From Diphasiastrum complanatum (lineage: Eukaryota > Streptophyta > Lycopodiopsida > Lycopodiales > Lycopodiaceae): a stretch of 64,000 nt of DNA. The stretch covers positions 1,981,106 through 2,045,105 of the forward strand of contig CM055098.1 in assembly GCA_029204225.1 (NCBI GenBank), in the 5' to 3' direction. Shown one piece after another: positions 21,791 to 33,654 of this stretch (within the stretch, counting starts at the first letter, position 1; the number at the start of each line of letters is the position of its first letter). A model generated the notes under the pieces. That model searched no databases and had not been told where the DNA came from. It saw nothing but the letters and a program-made list of their open reading frames with translations. Made by a program: the position numbers and the translations under genes.

Positions 21791-21805
21791 TGAAATAGAC
21801 CCGAT

Positions 21806-22448
21806 TTGAGCTATTGTGTGCACAAAATGAGTCAATTTATGCAAGATCCTAAGATCCAACATTGGAAGATGGCCAATAGAGTTCTAAGATATGTATCTTC
21901 TACTCAAGATTATGGTTTATTGTACAAGAATGAAGATCTAACCATTGTTGACAATTCAGATTCCGATTTTGCAAGTGATAAAATGGATCGAAAGTCCATT
22001 AATGCGTATACTATCTCTCTTGAAGGCAATCCTGTGTCTTGGCTTTCAAAGAAGCAAGATACCATATCTCTATCTTCTTGTGAGGCCGAGTACAAAGCAC
22101 TCACTACAACAACTAAAGAGGTGCTTTGGATCAAGAGGTTAACCATGGAGCTAATGTGCATTAAAGAGGATGATCTTCCCTTGATCAAGTGTGACAACAT
22201 ACCGGCCGAAGCTCTTTCAAACAATCCTATTTTTCATACAAGAAGCAAGCATATAGAAGTGGCACACCATTTTGTAAGGGAAAAGCTCATTGGAGGTGAA
22301 ATCAACTTGGAACATGTCGACACATCTTCATGTATTGCTGATCTTCTCACAAAACCACTTTGCAAAAGTGCCTTCTCAAAGCAAAGATCTAATCTTGGTC
22401 TTATCTCAAGATCGATGCTATCCACATTAGATACTTTTTTAGGAGGAG
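21806..22448 (+). pseudogene. Copia RNase H domain and pol C-terminus
   Basis: A clean open frame encodes the end of copia pol: SQFMQDPKIQHWK, DNSDSDFASDKMDRKS, LSSCEAEYKALTTTTKEVLW, NNPIFHTRSKHIEVAHHF, ADLLTKPL. These match the RNase H of the young copia (50230-50700) closely. The motif's catalytic Asp and Glu (D-S-D, E-A-E-Y) are present. It starts abruptly at about 21800, so the upstream pol is missing. The frame runs past the purine tract (ttaggaggag, about 22440) into the 3' LTR. Confidence 0.85.
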
Positions 22449-23357
22449 TGTTGAAATATTGGAAAAATCTATCTAATGTTGTAAGTAGGGGTCCTAAAAA
22501 TGCCAAAGATGAATTGAGCTCTTTTGGCTTAGTAAAGACCCATCTTAGAATAAAATATTCAAGGTAGGTAGAAGTAGAAACTCGAGCTACCATAGGAATT
22601 GCCATTTGTACTTTGCATGTCACATTTAATGCATGAAAATACTAGGTGGCACAATTAGACATATTGAGGTGGCTTGAATAAGTCTAGATAGCTTGAGAGG
22701 TGGATTCATAACTCCAATTCAACTCAAAGTAGGAGGAGAGTCCATGGATCTATATATATATGTGATGTACTCTCATTGAGAAGATGATGATTTTTGTGTG
22801 TAATGCAAATTTGGAGACTGAGATCTTTGTGCCCGCTCTCTCTCCTCGAGTTTGTACTTTCATACTCTCTCTCTAGCCGAGTTGAGGCATTTATTGTACT
22901 TAGTTTCATGTTTTGTTGATGGATCTTGCTTGTAACACAATAATATTTCTCGCATGATTAGCTTTCCTATTGTCAATCAATGCTAGTTTGATCTTTATGG
23001 TATTATTGGGCTTAGGAGATCAAAAGTACATGTGTAGGGCGTCCCACATGTGTGAATTCAACAAATCTCAAAGTAGTTCACTATGTACATTGAGTTTTTG
23101 TGATCCAAATGAAACCAAATCAATTTGTACTTGTTTCTCAGGTTGAAGGTCGTACTACAACCTACATTACACATGTGTGGGCTCGGATTTCAATGTTGAT
23201 CAATGCTTTTGATTGTTAATGCTTGTTGTTTGTCAAATTGCCAATCTAGATCAACTTTTTTGTGTCTAGTTTTTTGATATATTGTTAAGCAAGCATCCAA
23301 TCACTCTTGTGGATCTTTTGTAGATCCATTTATGGTCCTAAAGTACAGTACTTTCAC
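22449..23357 (+). mobile_element. Copia 3' LTR
   Basis: It begins TGTTGAAATATT directly after the purine tract of the preceding copia fragment. A 'ctatatatatatg' TATA box is near 22751. The 'gtcgtactacaacc...cacatgtgtg' block near 23150 resembles the LTRs ending at 4974 and 45937. The end at about 23357 (tttcaca) is inferred from the TG...CA rule. There is no PBS after it, as expected for a 3' LTR. Confidence 0.65.
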
Positions 23358-23740
23358 ATCTCCCCTCTCTCCCTCCATTATCCTCTCTCCTCTCTTCTTC
23401 TTCTTCTCTTCCAACTCCCTCCTTGTGCATGATAGTAGTTTGGTGATGATGTGTGAATGTGTTTAAGACTTCTTGGTGCTTTTTGCAAGCTTTGTACAAG
23501 TTTCTAGAATGCTAGTTTAATGCAGGAAGCCATCTCCAAGGCTCCTAGTTGGATCGGACCCGACTCGCCATTGTACTACACACGACATGGCTTAAATTGG
23601 TGCCGTTGCTGGGGATCCAAATGGCTTTTCCTCTCACTATTCTAGCTTTTTGGGCATTTCTCTACTCTCCATTTTTTGCTCACTATTGTTGATTTTTCGT
23701 TGTCCACCAGTCTATCTCTGTGCATATGTTGGAAAATTTC

Positions 23741-24484
23741 CCTACACTTCCAAAGATGCCATCTTAGTTCGCCCTTTTCACTGAAGACTTTTCTAATCTT
23801 GCTCTATCACATATCCAAGGGGCAAATCTAGATCATAATAGCTCAAAAAGTTATTGCATTTTGAAAACTGGCACTTAAACTAATTTGCAGAGTAACTACT
23901 ATCTGTGACAATTTCTTGCCAGTTTTTGTGCATAACTTTGGAAATCTACACTTCCAGAGATGCCATCTTAGTTTGCCCTCTTCACCAAAGACTCTCCTAA
24001 TCTTGCTCTATCACATAACCAAGGGGTGAACCTAGATCATAACAAATCAAAAAGTTATTGCATTTGAAAACTGGCACTTAAACCAATTTGCAGAGTTTCT
24101 CTGTGTGACAATTTCTTGCCAGTTTTTGTGCATAACTTTGGAAATTTTCCTACACTTCCAGAGATTCCATCTTAGTTCACCCTCATCATTGAAGACTCTC
24201 CTAATCTTGCTTTATCACAATTCCAAGGGGCGAACCTAGATCATTATATCTCAAAAAGTTATTGCATTTTGAAAACTGGCACTTAAACTAATTTGCAGAG
24301 TTACTGTCTGTGACAATTTCTTGTCAGTTTTTGTGCATAACTTTGGAAATTCCCTACACATACTGAGCTACCATATGAGTTCACCCTCTTCACTAGAGTT
24401 TCTTCTAATCTTGCTCTATCACATATCCAAGGGGCTAATCTAGATTAAAAAAGCTCAAATAGTTATTTCATTTTGAACACTGGC
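23741..24484. repeat. Tandem array, ~204-bp unit, about 3.6 copies
   Basis: Units start near 23743, 23946, 24151 and 24355, a period of 203-205 bp. Each unit carries 'ccatcttagttc', 'aatcttgctctatcacat', 'ccaaggggc.aa.ctagatcat', 'aaaaagttattgcatttt' and 'tttttgtgcataactttgg'. Copies differ by scattered changes. The array has no coding content and ends where a minisatellite-like C/T-rich stretch begins. Confidence 0.85.
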
Positions 24485-24489
24485 ACTTG

Positions 24490-25150
24490 CTCCAAATTTT
24501 CCATATTTCTCAACTTGCACATTCTCAAGTTTTTTTTTCAGTCTCCCACTTTCATGTTCCCCAACTTTTCTGCTCTCCCAAACATTTTACTCTCCCACTT
24601 TTCCACTTTCCCAAATTTTACACTTTCCCAAATTTTTCACTTTCTCAACTTTTTGCTCGCCAAGATCTTAAATTCCCACAAAATTTTGCTTTTCCAACAT
24701 TTTGCTTTCCCCACACCTTGCTTTCCCAAAATTTGCCTTCCCAAATTCTTCAAAATCCCAAAATACCAAGTTCCCAAAATTCCCAAGTTCCCCAAATCCC
24801 CGAATTTCCAAAATCCCCAGGTTTCTTGAATCCTCAAAACCCCCAATTTCCTTGAAGCCCTAAAATCCCCAGTTTTCTTGAATTCCCAGAATCCCTAGTT
24901 TCGTTGAATCCCCAGAACCCCCAGTTTCCTTGAATCCCCAAAACCCCCAGTTTTTTTTGAATCCCCAAAATTCCCAATTTTCTGAATCCCCAAAATCCGC
25001 AGTTTTCTTGAACCCCCAAAACCCCCAGTTTTCTGAATTCCCAAAACCCCCAGTTTCTTGAATTCCCAAAACCCCCAGTTTCTTGAATCCCCAAAACCCC
25101 CAGTTTTTTTGAATTCCCAAAATCCCCAGTTTTCTTGAATCTCAATATCC
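24490..25150. repeat. Minisatellite, ~23-27 bp unit
   Basis: From 24540 the sequence is built of 'ttcccaaattttncactttc' words. From 24830 to 25145 it becomes a more regular minisatellite whose unit is 'cccccagtttcttgaattcc' plus a few bases (ccaaaa), roughly a dozen copies. Open frames on both strands here (Phe/Pro-rich on plus, Gly/Phe/Trp-rich on minus) are by-products of the repeat. Confidence 0.8.
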
Positions 25151-25159
25151 CAAAATTTC

Positions 25160-26270
25160 CAAGTTCTCCTATAGACTCCCTTTTGTTTATTCTACTTTAG
25201 TGTTTGTAATCTTTCACTTCTCCATTTGCTCTCTTAAAAAAAACCACTATTTAGAAATTCATCTATCCACCCATCCACAAAAGCTATGTCGACTGCTCAG
25301 CTATCAAACATTAGCATGCAATGTCAGGAGACAGTTTGTGCATACATTCATTGAATCTATCACATAACAAAGGACTATCATCCACCAATCCCACCATCAG
25401 TGATCATCAAGAACTTTATCCAAGGTCTGAGGAGCGACCCTGCTTCAAAGAGGGCAATGTTCATATTGCTTTGAGAAGCATCACATTGCCAATTGCCAAA
25501 CTAAGAAGTTTCGTGTTGCAAAACTAGCAGTAGCAGAAAAGCATCAAAAGTTCCAAGATCCACCCTTGACAACAAGCAAGCAAGTTGAGCAGATGGCACA
25601 CCCAAGTAGTTCATCTTCAAGAGATGGATCCATTTTGAAGATAATAGGTGAAAGATTGGCGCAATTGTGCATTCGCCATGTGCATCGCCAAGATCTATGG
25701 AAGGAAGCTACGGAGGCGATGAGCTCCAGCGATGGTGAGCTTGCGTCGTGTGGCACCCCCTGGACAAAATTGAGATCAACACAAAGAATTGGCCAAGAAT
25801 ACAAGCGCAATACGGGTGGACGTAGACGCCAGGAGGGCTCTCGTTCAGTTCTCACATCAATTCCTCACCTGCCCAGACCCAACAGTCTGTGCGGCCGCAA
25901 CATATGCCTGAGACTTAGAATTTTTTATGGGATCTCAACCAAATGGGACGACTTTTGTCGGCTATTTGTTTTGATCCCAATATCGCCCTGGTCTCGAAAA
26001 AAGTTGAAGACCAACTACTAGTGGCGCGAGTGTACTATAGAACGAGCTTGCTCGGCGATCCCTGGCCAAGCAAATTCCAATAGTGGATCGACCAAGCCTG
26101 GCTTACAAGTGTATATAAGTCGTTCCATCCCCATAAAAACAAGAAAAATTTAGCACGACTGGAATTCATGGAAGACGTCACTAGATACCTCATCCACCAG
26201 AGGCGCACCATGTAAACCTTGTACTGAACCAGCAGAGTGTCGAGGGACCGGCACTACTTCAGGTCGTGGG
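25160..26270. other. No recognised gene; open stretches only
   Basis: A 151-codon plus-strand open stretch (25566-26021) contains ERLAQLCIRHVHRQDLWKEA but no family I recognise, and no splice or promoter context. The 3' part near 26150-26270 is unremarkable. This may be decayed retroelement sequence. Confidence 0.3.
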
Positions 26271-26273
26271 TCC

Positions 26274-27098
26274 TGTTGGGGGTATTCCCAACATATCGTA
26301 AATAAATAAAATCGAAAAAGTATAAATAGTTGCGAGGGTCCTGGCATCCTGCGTGTATAAGACCATGGCCCAATGAGCACGCAAGTCAAGTTGCAAATAG
26401 AATAAAAGACTTGGGCCTTATTGTTAATTAAATAAAGCTTGAGGCCACAATGTCAAGTAAATAAACTTAGTCTAAGCTTACAAAGTTGGGTCCAAAGTGA
26501 AACTCACATGTATCATGTGATTTCCAATGTACTTTTTTAAGACCCTTGGATTAGATTGGACCCAAAGTGAATGGTGTGGATTAGAGTCCATATTTTTAGG
26601 AGTAACAAATAGGATTTTGGGACAAGGGCCCTTCCCCATTGATAAAAAGACACCATTTATACATATTTTGCATGCTTAATGAGGAGGAAACTCTATCATT
26701 TTGGAGAGAAGCATTCTCATTTGCTATTCCATATTTGCTAATGCTCTTTTTGTGTGTTTGCTTCCTTGCTTTCTAGTTTACATGCTTTTTGGTTTCCATT
26801 GTTAATGTTTCTCCATTGGTGAGCATAATGAGCAAATGAGCTAACCTCCCCCTCTCTCCCTCTCTGTGCCACACTCTCTTTCCTCTCTTTTTCTCTTCTC
26901 TATTCATTCTAAATCATGATGTATGTTTGTGGTTAGAGTTAGTTGGAGTAGTGTTAAAGGGGAGTAGTAGTATGGTGGTAGTGTTAGAGGGAAAAGTAGG
27001 AAGCAATCAAAAGTAGGCTTAGTTAGGCACCTATCCAGTGAACAAACCCTCTTTGACAAGTAGAAGGGCTGCTCACGACTATGTCTACATCCCCTACA
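26274..27098 (+). mobile_element. LTR of tRNA-Asp-primed gypsy element
   Basis: An 825-bp LTR from TGTTGGGGGTATTCCC to CCCCTACA. One base later comes a PBS. It is related to the minus-strand LTR at 3647-4457 and to partial LTRs near 28.4-29.07, 52.84-53.14 and 62.77 kb. All share a 'gcatc(t/c)tgcgtgtataag' block. Confidence 0.8.
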
Positions 27099-27099
27099 A

Positions 27100-28380
27100 T
27101 GGCACCGTTGTTGGGGATAGTTTTCACTAACTGGTTTAGTTGTTTTTTTTTTTTTTTTGCTTTTTAAGAGTGTTTTTAGGTGGATTTTGGGTAGAGTTAG
27201 CTTGTTTTCTGTATTTTCTTGTGTTTGGACTATTCACAGCTAGTAGAGGAGGTGTGAGAGGTAGAGGAGGCCCCAAACAGCTCTAAGGGCTTGACATCCA
27301 GCCAAAAACCTTGGAAAATCTGTAAAAACACTCAAATCTGTATTTTGGAGAGAAAAAAGAGGCAAAACTCTCATCGGATTTTGTTTTCTCCAAAACTGGT
27401 GACCAACCTTCGCATGACTGACAACAGCTCTAAGGTACTATCCCAGACCTGCACAGAAGCTTGCGAGAGTTAGTTCCAAGCAGATCTTGAAAAATCAAAG
27501 AAAAACCATAAAAAAATTCAAAAAACCCTTGTAAAAAACCAAAAAAATTCAGACCTTCATAATCGCTTTTGCAGAGCTCTTTGAAGTTTCATCCCTATGA
27601 GACCAGAGCATAGAGACGCTTGCGAAGGTTAGTTTCCAGTGTAAGTGCCCTTGCAAAGATTCCTAGTGAGAAAAAGACGGGAAAATCCAACAGAACCCTC
27701 GCAAACACAAAAATTTTCAGTTCTAGTGGCCAAGAAGCTTTGTAGAGAATTTTGAAGCTCCATCTCAGTGAGACAAGGACACAGAAGAGTCTGTGAAGGC
27801 TAGTTTAATTCAATTCACTAAAAGCAGCTTCGCATACCAGTATTGAATTCAGAATGTCATTTTACATAAGTGATGAAGTCTGTGAGAGTTAGTACAAATT
27901 ATTGGTGAAGATCAAAGCAAAAAAGTGTTTCTGAACCCTTGTACACAGTGAAATTTTTACTTCCTACAAGAGTTATCCTTTGAAGAGATTTTCAGAGCTA
28001 GATCCATACCAAATATAGCCCCTGTAAGCCCTACGAGAGTTACTTCCCAGTATTTTTGAGAAAAAATCAAATTTTTTTACTGTAAAATAATGAAAGAACC
28101 TTCACATAGCCAACCCTCACACGATTAACCTTTGCAGACCAAAATCAGTAGTTAGATCTGTACCAGATCCAGCTACTGTGAAAATATTAGGCCAATCGGA
28201 ACAAGGATTAAAAAGTTATCAAGGAAAAACCACCGTAAGAAGCCTAAAATCACACTATCGACCTATCTAATTGATCAAATCCCTTAAGATCCAGATTGAA
28301 TTCCACTGTACTAGCAAGATCCAACATTCCTGGACTCTGCCACCGAATGAATCTAAGATCTAAATGATCAATCCAACCAC
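27100..28380 (+). mobile_element. Gypsy PBS and untranslated leader
   Basis: TGGCACCGTTGTTGGGGA at 27100-27117 matches the tRNA-Asp PBS (TGGCGCCGTTGCCGGGGA) with two changes. The leader has a T run (27150-27160) and many 'gcgaaggttagttcc' and 'tgcgagagttag' phrases (27420-28040). It ends with the segment 28140-28345, also found at 2795-2990. Gag coding would be expected next but is replaced at about 28385 by an LTR in the opposite direction. Confidence 0.65.
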
Positions 28381-28389
28381 CCACACTCC

Positions 28390-29067
28390 AACTCCTTCAG
28401 TAGCATCATCATCCAACACCTCCAACCTACATTAACCCTAAGCATTAACACTTCGATCATTAACACTACATCCATTAACACTACATTCACAATGAAGATA
28501 ACTTACTCTTTCTCTCTCTCCATTTCTCTCTCACAAAAAGTATAAGAACATGCAATCCCAATAACAATCAAATCCAACAATTAGCAAATACAATGAAAAC
28601 CATGAGTTGAGAAAAAGTGATAGAGAGTAAGGACATTCAAAAATCCATTTCACAAAAGAACCAATCTGCTTTATTGAAATGAAGATATGTACATGAGGAG
28701 CAACTCGAGTTGCCCATATTTATAGTGGAGAGGAGGGCCTTGGCCTCAAAATCTTATTGGCCCATTTCTACCTCCCTAACTATTCAAACTTCAAAAAGAG
28801 TAGAAACCCATTAAATAACTGGAGGGAACCAATTTGAATTTGAATTTGAACCAATTTTGGTGAGAGTCCCAACTTTATTCACTAACTTGACATTTAGGTC
28901 TGTGACATTAAAAGTCCAGCAAAAAGGCCTAAAGTCCTTTTATTGACTTTCTAACTAATCAAATAACTATGTGATCATTGGGTTGGACTTACACACGCAA
29001 GATGCCAAATCCCTATCACTTATCAACTAGGGTTAGGGTTGCCTTGGGATCCGCAAACCCTCCAACA
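28390..29067 (-). mobile_element. Gypsy-type LTR, minus strand, 3' end lost
   Basis: On the minus strand it begins TGTTGGAGGGTTTGCG at 29067 and shares the 'gcatcttgcgtgtgtaag' block with the other LTRs of this group. A TATA-like 'tataaatatgg' (minus) lies near 28720. The 28640-28790 part is related, in inverted orientation, to 29840-29930. The downstream end merges with the plus-strand leader at about 28385, so an inversion or recombination has occurred. Confidence 0.55.
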
Positions 29068-29317
29068 ATATCCCCCACCAAAACTGGTGGCGGTCCCACG
29101 ACACCTGCCTCGAAGCTTGAATGCAAATTTTCAATAATAGCCATATGGGTCCGGTAGCCATTCATGATAACCTTGTTCGTTGACAAATGGGTAGTCGACA
29201 CCATCCAAAAAAAGATACCAAGATAATGCTTGTTGATGTTGATCCATGTAGATAGGTGCACCTGCTAGCAATGACATTGTTGAAGCTAATGACAAGGTTA
29301 CAAAATATCTTTTTTTT

Positions 29318-29523
29318 CAAGTCAAAAGCAAAGGAGAACATCAAGAGAAAGACAAATGCCTTCAAGGCTAACTTATGATAAGAAGGGTAAGCAAGTGGAA
29401 GTGACTCATTGGACCTTCATCAAGTCAAAATCCAAGGAGAACATCAAGAGAAAGACAAACACCTTCAAGGATAACTTATGATGAGAAGGGTAAGCAAGTG
29501 GAAGTGACTCATTCAGTGCTTTT
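29318..29523. repeat. Two-copy tandem repeat, 103-bp period
   Basis: Two copies beginning at 29318 and 29421 share 'ggagaacatcaagagaaaga', 'ccttcaagg', 'aacttatgat' and 'gaagggtaagcaagtggaag'. They differ at a few sites. A 72-codon open stretch (29563-29781) follows; I do not recognise it. Confidence 0.8.
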
Positions 29524-29799
29524 CTCGCATATTTTGGTGAATCTTCTTGTGTAGATGGGGCTATGCAAGTGGATGATTGTTATCATGCTGTAAAATTAAG
29601 TAATGGATCTGGAAAACAAAGTTTGTTCAATGACTTTGATGATCAAGAGGTTGATCTCAAAGGGCTTCAACAAGACAAAAAGGAAGTTGACAATTTGGAG
29701 CTAGTCAAGAGCATCAAAGGAGAGTCAACCGGCAAAGATGTTAAGGATATATTTTTTTCAAGTTATTTAAGACTCAAGTAAGGTTAAAGGAGTAGCAAT

Positions 29800-30059
29800 A
29801 GAGTGTTGTTCAAGTTTATTTTACTTGTTCTATCTCATGTTTGAGCATTTTCCAAGGCCCTCCTCTCCACTATAAATAGGGGCAAACTCGAGTTGCTCCT
29901 CATGTTCTCTCTTCATTTCAATACAAGCAGATTGGCTCTCTTATGGAATGGATAGGTAATGTCCTTGCTCTTGTTCTTTCCTCCTCCATCTCTCATGATT
30001 TCTTTGAATTTATCAATTGTTGGATTTGCTAGTTGTTGGGATTTATCTTTATTATACTT

Positions 30060-30143
<84 letters not shown>

Positions 30144-30250
30144 AAGTTTCTCCTTCACTGAAGTAGTATTAGTGGATCTTAGTGTTAATGGAGTAGTGTT
30201 AATGGTTAGCTTGCATTTAGGCATCTTGGTCTTGGCATACTAGGGTTAGC
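29800..30250 (+). mobile_element. LTR-like fragment with (GA)39 microsatellite
   Basis: A promoter-like 'ctataaatagg' (about 29870) and 'ggcaaactcgagttgctcct' match the inverted copy near 28.7 kb, marking an LTR fragment of the gypsy group. A pure (GA)39 run occupies 30063-30140. Open frames of Arg-Glu or Leu-Ser repeats here are artefacts of the run. Confidence 0.6.
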
Positions 30251-30294
30251 TTTGCATTATGGATGTGATTTGTGAGAGTTATGTCCAAAAATGT

Positions 30295-32394
30295 TTAAGA
30301 AGGTCCATCATCATCATCATCTAAAGTTAGATCCATCCACATCATCATCAATAGTACTTGAAGACACTTTTGGAATATTCCCCTCATCAAAAATCCAACA
30401 AAAATATCTTTCCTTGAAGATGGATCGTCCTTGGTCCTATTATCAAGAGTGATGTTGACATAGCATGTGCATCCAAAAGTTCTTAAAAAGTTGACACTCG
30501 GTCTCCTCTTGAATAGCATGTCAAAAGGTGTCCTTCCATCCAAAATAGCACTCGACCACCTATTGCACAAGAAATTGGCACACAACAAAGCTTGATCCCA
30601 AAACGGTTTATCTAGATTAACAGTTAACCTCATGGATTTAGCACTTTCACATAAAGTCCTATTCTTCCTTTCAGCCACTCCATTTTGTTGTGGGGTGGGT
30701 CCTTGGTGTTGTATACTCCCTCTTGATCCCATGCTCATCACAAAAGGCCTTGAACTTGGTAGATATGTACTCACCACCATTGTCACTTCTTAAGCACTTG
30801 ATCCTTGTGGAAAATTGGTTCTCCCTTGCATTCTTGAACTTAACAAAGACATCATACACTTCATCCTCGCTTTAGTAGATAGATCCAACAAAATCTAGTA
30901 AAGTCATCAACGAAAGTTACATACATCTTAGCTCCACTATTTCTAATTGTAGTAATTCCATGAATATCTGAATGTACAATTTGAAAAGGCTTTGTAGATC
31001 TAGTATAAGGTAGCCTATGTGACTTAGATAAAGCACAAGACTCACAAACATGATTGATATCACTTAAGGAACTTGGAAGACCTATCACAACCTTCCTTCT
31101 AGCCATTACCTCCAATGACTTGAAGTTGAGGTGTCCCATCCTTTTATGCCAAACCTCTTAAATAGGTATTTGCTCTCTTGCAGCACATCCAACTTGGTTA
31201 GCAATAACATAAGAATCTAGTTTGAAAACTTCCCTTGCCTTTTACCTTTTCCAATCAAGACATCCTTCCTTTTGATCATACAAGCATCTCCATCAAACTC
31301 AACTTTGAGGCCTTTACTTAGCAATTGACTTACACTAAGCAAATTCTTGGTAATAGATGGAATAAACAAGACATCCTCCAAATGAACATTCCTATTTGTA
31401 GAGAGAGAAATAGGAATTGTGCCAATCCCTTTGATTGCACACTCACCATCATTGGCCATGTAGATCACCCTCTTGTCATCTCCATATGCCAACAAAAAAG
31501 TGAAGTACTCTTTGTGAAATGTCATGTGTGAACTTGCTCCACTCTCAATCCACCATAGGTCTAGATCTCCATCATTAGCAAGCATACATGAAGACATCAC
31601 AAAAGCATCATCATTTGCATCTTCAACATCCAAACCATCCTCATCTAGAGTAAGATTACCTTGCTTGTCTCCTTGATCTCTCTTCTTCTTGTAGCACTCA
31701 CTTGCAAAGTGTCCTTTGATGCCACAATAGAAGCACTTGACTTTGATCTATCCTTATTTTTGCAACCCTCCACTTGATCTTGCCCTTTAGACCATTTGCT
31801 TTTGCTTTTGCCCTTGATGAACATAGCCTCCTCTCCAACTTGAGATGTTGAAATATCTTAAAGATCAATCAAACTTGGAAAACTTCTTTGAATAGCAAGA
31901 CTTTGAACAACGTTAGCATGAGCATCCAACAATCCATTAAGAATAACTTGTACAAGCTATCCTTCCTTAATGCTCTCATCAATACAATCCAACTCATCAT
32001 TCAATGCTTTCACCCTCAAAATAAAAGTATTTGGACTTTCTTCATTCTTTTGCAAACAAGAAAAGATTTTCATTCTTAGAGTCAACACTCTAGAAGTAGA
32101 CTTGGATTCATAAAGCTTCTTCAATGGATCCCAAGCATCCTTAGATGAAATACTCTTACGTTCCTTGAGAAGCTCATTGGTAACATTCATCTTTATCATG
32201 TGTAGAGCCCTATCGGCCCTCTTGTCATACCTCAATTAATCTTGTTGTGTTGTTGGTCTCTCCTCCAAACATACAACAATATTGAAAACATCATTCATCT
32301 CAAGAAGTAATTCCATCCTCACTTTCCACAATGAATAGTTATTTGAGGTAAGTCTATCATTGGCTTCCAACATGACTCCACTTGATGTAGCCAT
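30295..32394 (-). pseudogene. Copia gag-protease-integrase, 3' truncated
   Basis: Read on the minus strand from ATG 32394 (MATSSGVMLEANDRLTSNNY): gag (RALHMIKMNVTNELL, ILRVKALNDELD); a Lys-rich zinc-knuckle region near 31690-31840; protease (WWIESGASSHMT; the usual WxxDSGA has Glu here); GAG-pre-integrase (MGHLNFKSLEVMARR); integrase core (VHSDIHG, CLRSDNGGEY, NGVAERKNRT) and the post-core YVNITLDNRTKDDPSS. RT and RNase H are absent: the copy ends near 30295 in a run of GAT repeats. There are several stops (for example near 32235) and frameshifts between segments. Confidence 0.85.
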
Positions 32395-33120
32395 GTAGCA
32401 ATGAACCGATCCTCTCTTTCAGCTTATTTCAATGCACAAAGCACTCCTTTGAACAACAACAAATGTTTTCAAAGAGAAATCACAAAGATATGAAACTTCT
32501 CAATTCTCTTCTAGCACTTATACCAAGCAAATCAACACATAGAATCATGAAATCTTGATCAACCTACAATCTATCCTCAATCTAATGACTCTTGCCATTT
32601 TTTTAAGATTGAAACACACTCAAATGAAGTCCAGCAACCTCACTATCTAGAGATCCAATCAAAATTAGGGTTTTGACAAAATCACAAAAAATTGAATATT
32701 TCAAAATCTACATGCAAATGCTGAAAACTTGATATGCAAATGCCACCACTTAGGCTAATCCAATGATTCAAAAATTGGTCAAATCCAACATGTGAATTCA
32801 AAAATCAGAATTGATCAAGTTTACAAACCTATACAGGGTTTCGATCAGGTCCTAAACCTAAGTTGCCACTTGGTTTCCGTCCAAAATGTAAACCCTATTA
32901 TTTTTGGGACTAGATTCAATCCACCCAACATTCAAATTTGAATCTACTCAAACTCAACTTCTACATTTCCCACACTTTCAAAAAGTGTTTATTCAAATGC
33001 AATTTAGACTAATATAACTTTGAAAAGCCTCAATTTGCCTATTTGGCATTTTTATCAACTATGACCAATATTGACTAAACTAGTTGAAATCTCTCACACT
33101 CCATTCACCAAGAGTATGGT
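32395..33120 (-). mobile_element. Probable copia leader, degraded
   Basis: Non-coding sequence directly upstream (minus strand) of the copia gag at 32394. I looked for an iMet PBS in reverse complement (ggctctgatacca) and found only 'ccacttggtttccgtcc' near 32865, so the leader/LTR boundary is not resolved. Confidence 0.35.
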
Positions 33121-33300
33121 ATGCTGGTGGACTACTGTTGGCGGTACACCCTTCAGATCTTTGTACGTCTATGTGAAGCAATCCTTGTACTCCACCAACA
33201 TATTACGTAGCCTTGTGAATTGAGTGGGTGTCAACTGTTCTCCCACATAGACAAGTTTCTCTTATTCGGTTGACTCTGCTAAGTTACTTATGTCTGTGAC
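33121..33300 (-). pseudogene. Gypsy pol fragment (pre-RT region)
   Basis: The minus strand encodes VYVGEQLTPTQFTRLRNML, related to positions 35-130 at the left edge of the window. Both recall the short conserved region before gypsy RT. It is bounded on the right by copia gag debris on the other strand. Confidence 0.5.
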
Positions 33301-33466
33301 TTCAGAATTTTTTTTTTCTATTGTTTTCATTTTGCTTTCTAGTTCTTTTTCTCTCTCAATCACAAAGAGTGTTACAATTTAACATCTTTGGGTAAAACTT
33401 CCAGGGATAGATTTTACAACTTTTGTAGGTCCATTTTTCTTCTACAATTATGAGACATCATTTTGT

Positions 33467-33618
33467 TCATAGCTAAATCTTTGTTGAATGAGGAGTTTAG
33501 GCTTCAAGCAAGAGGTGGATCTACATCTACATCTCAAGTTGATGGAGAGGAGGCTATGTTCATCAAAGGCAAATTATTCAAGGGCAAAGGCAAAGGCAAA
33601 GGCAAATTTTTTTATGGG
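33467..33618 (+). pseudogene. Copia gag fragment (Lys-Gly run)
   Basis: Encodes LNEEFRLQARGGSTSTSQVD then EEAMFIKGKLFKGKGKGKGK. This matches the stretch before the zinc knuckle in the copia gag at about 47380 and in the minus-strand copia near 31.8 kb (AMFIKGKSKSK). It is a short isolated piece. Confidence 0.6.
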
Positions 33619-33654
33619 TCATGCTAATTACTAGTGGATCTTCATTCTAGATTT

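Noticed and set aside
23741-24484. CRISPR-like array
   Set aside because: Units of 204 bp are contiguous, without unique spacers, and the DNA is plant nuclear.
24473-24855. Phe/Pro-rich open frames on the plus strand and Gly/Phe/Trp-rich ones on the minus strand (to 25145)
   Set aside because: They follow the minisatellite repeat; open frames in several phases and both strands show lack of coding selection.
25566-26021. 151-codon plus-strand open stretch
   Set aside because: No recognisable domain and no support beyond length; overlapped by an open frame on the other strand.
29913-30243. Arg-Glu or Leu-Ser repeat proteins
   Set aside because: Translation of the (GA)39 microsatellite; the same occurs at 39194-39535 across the CT run.
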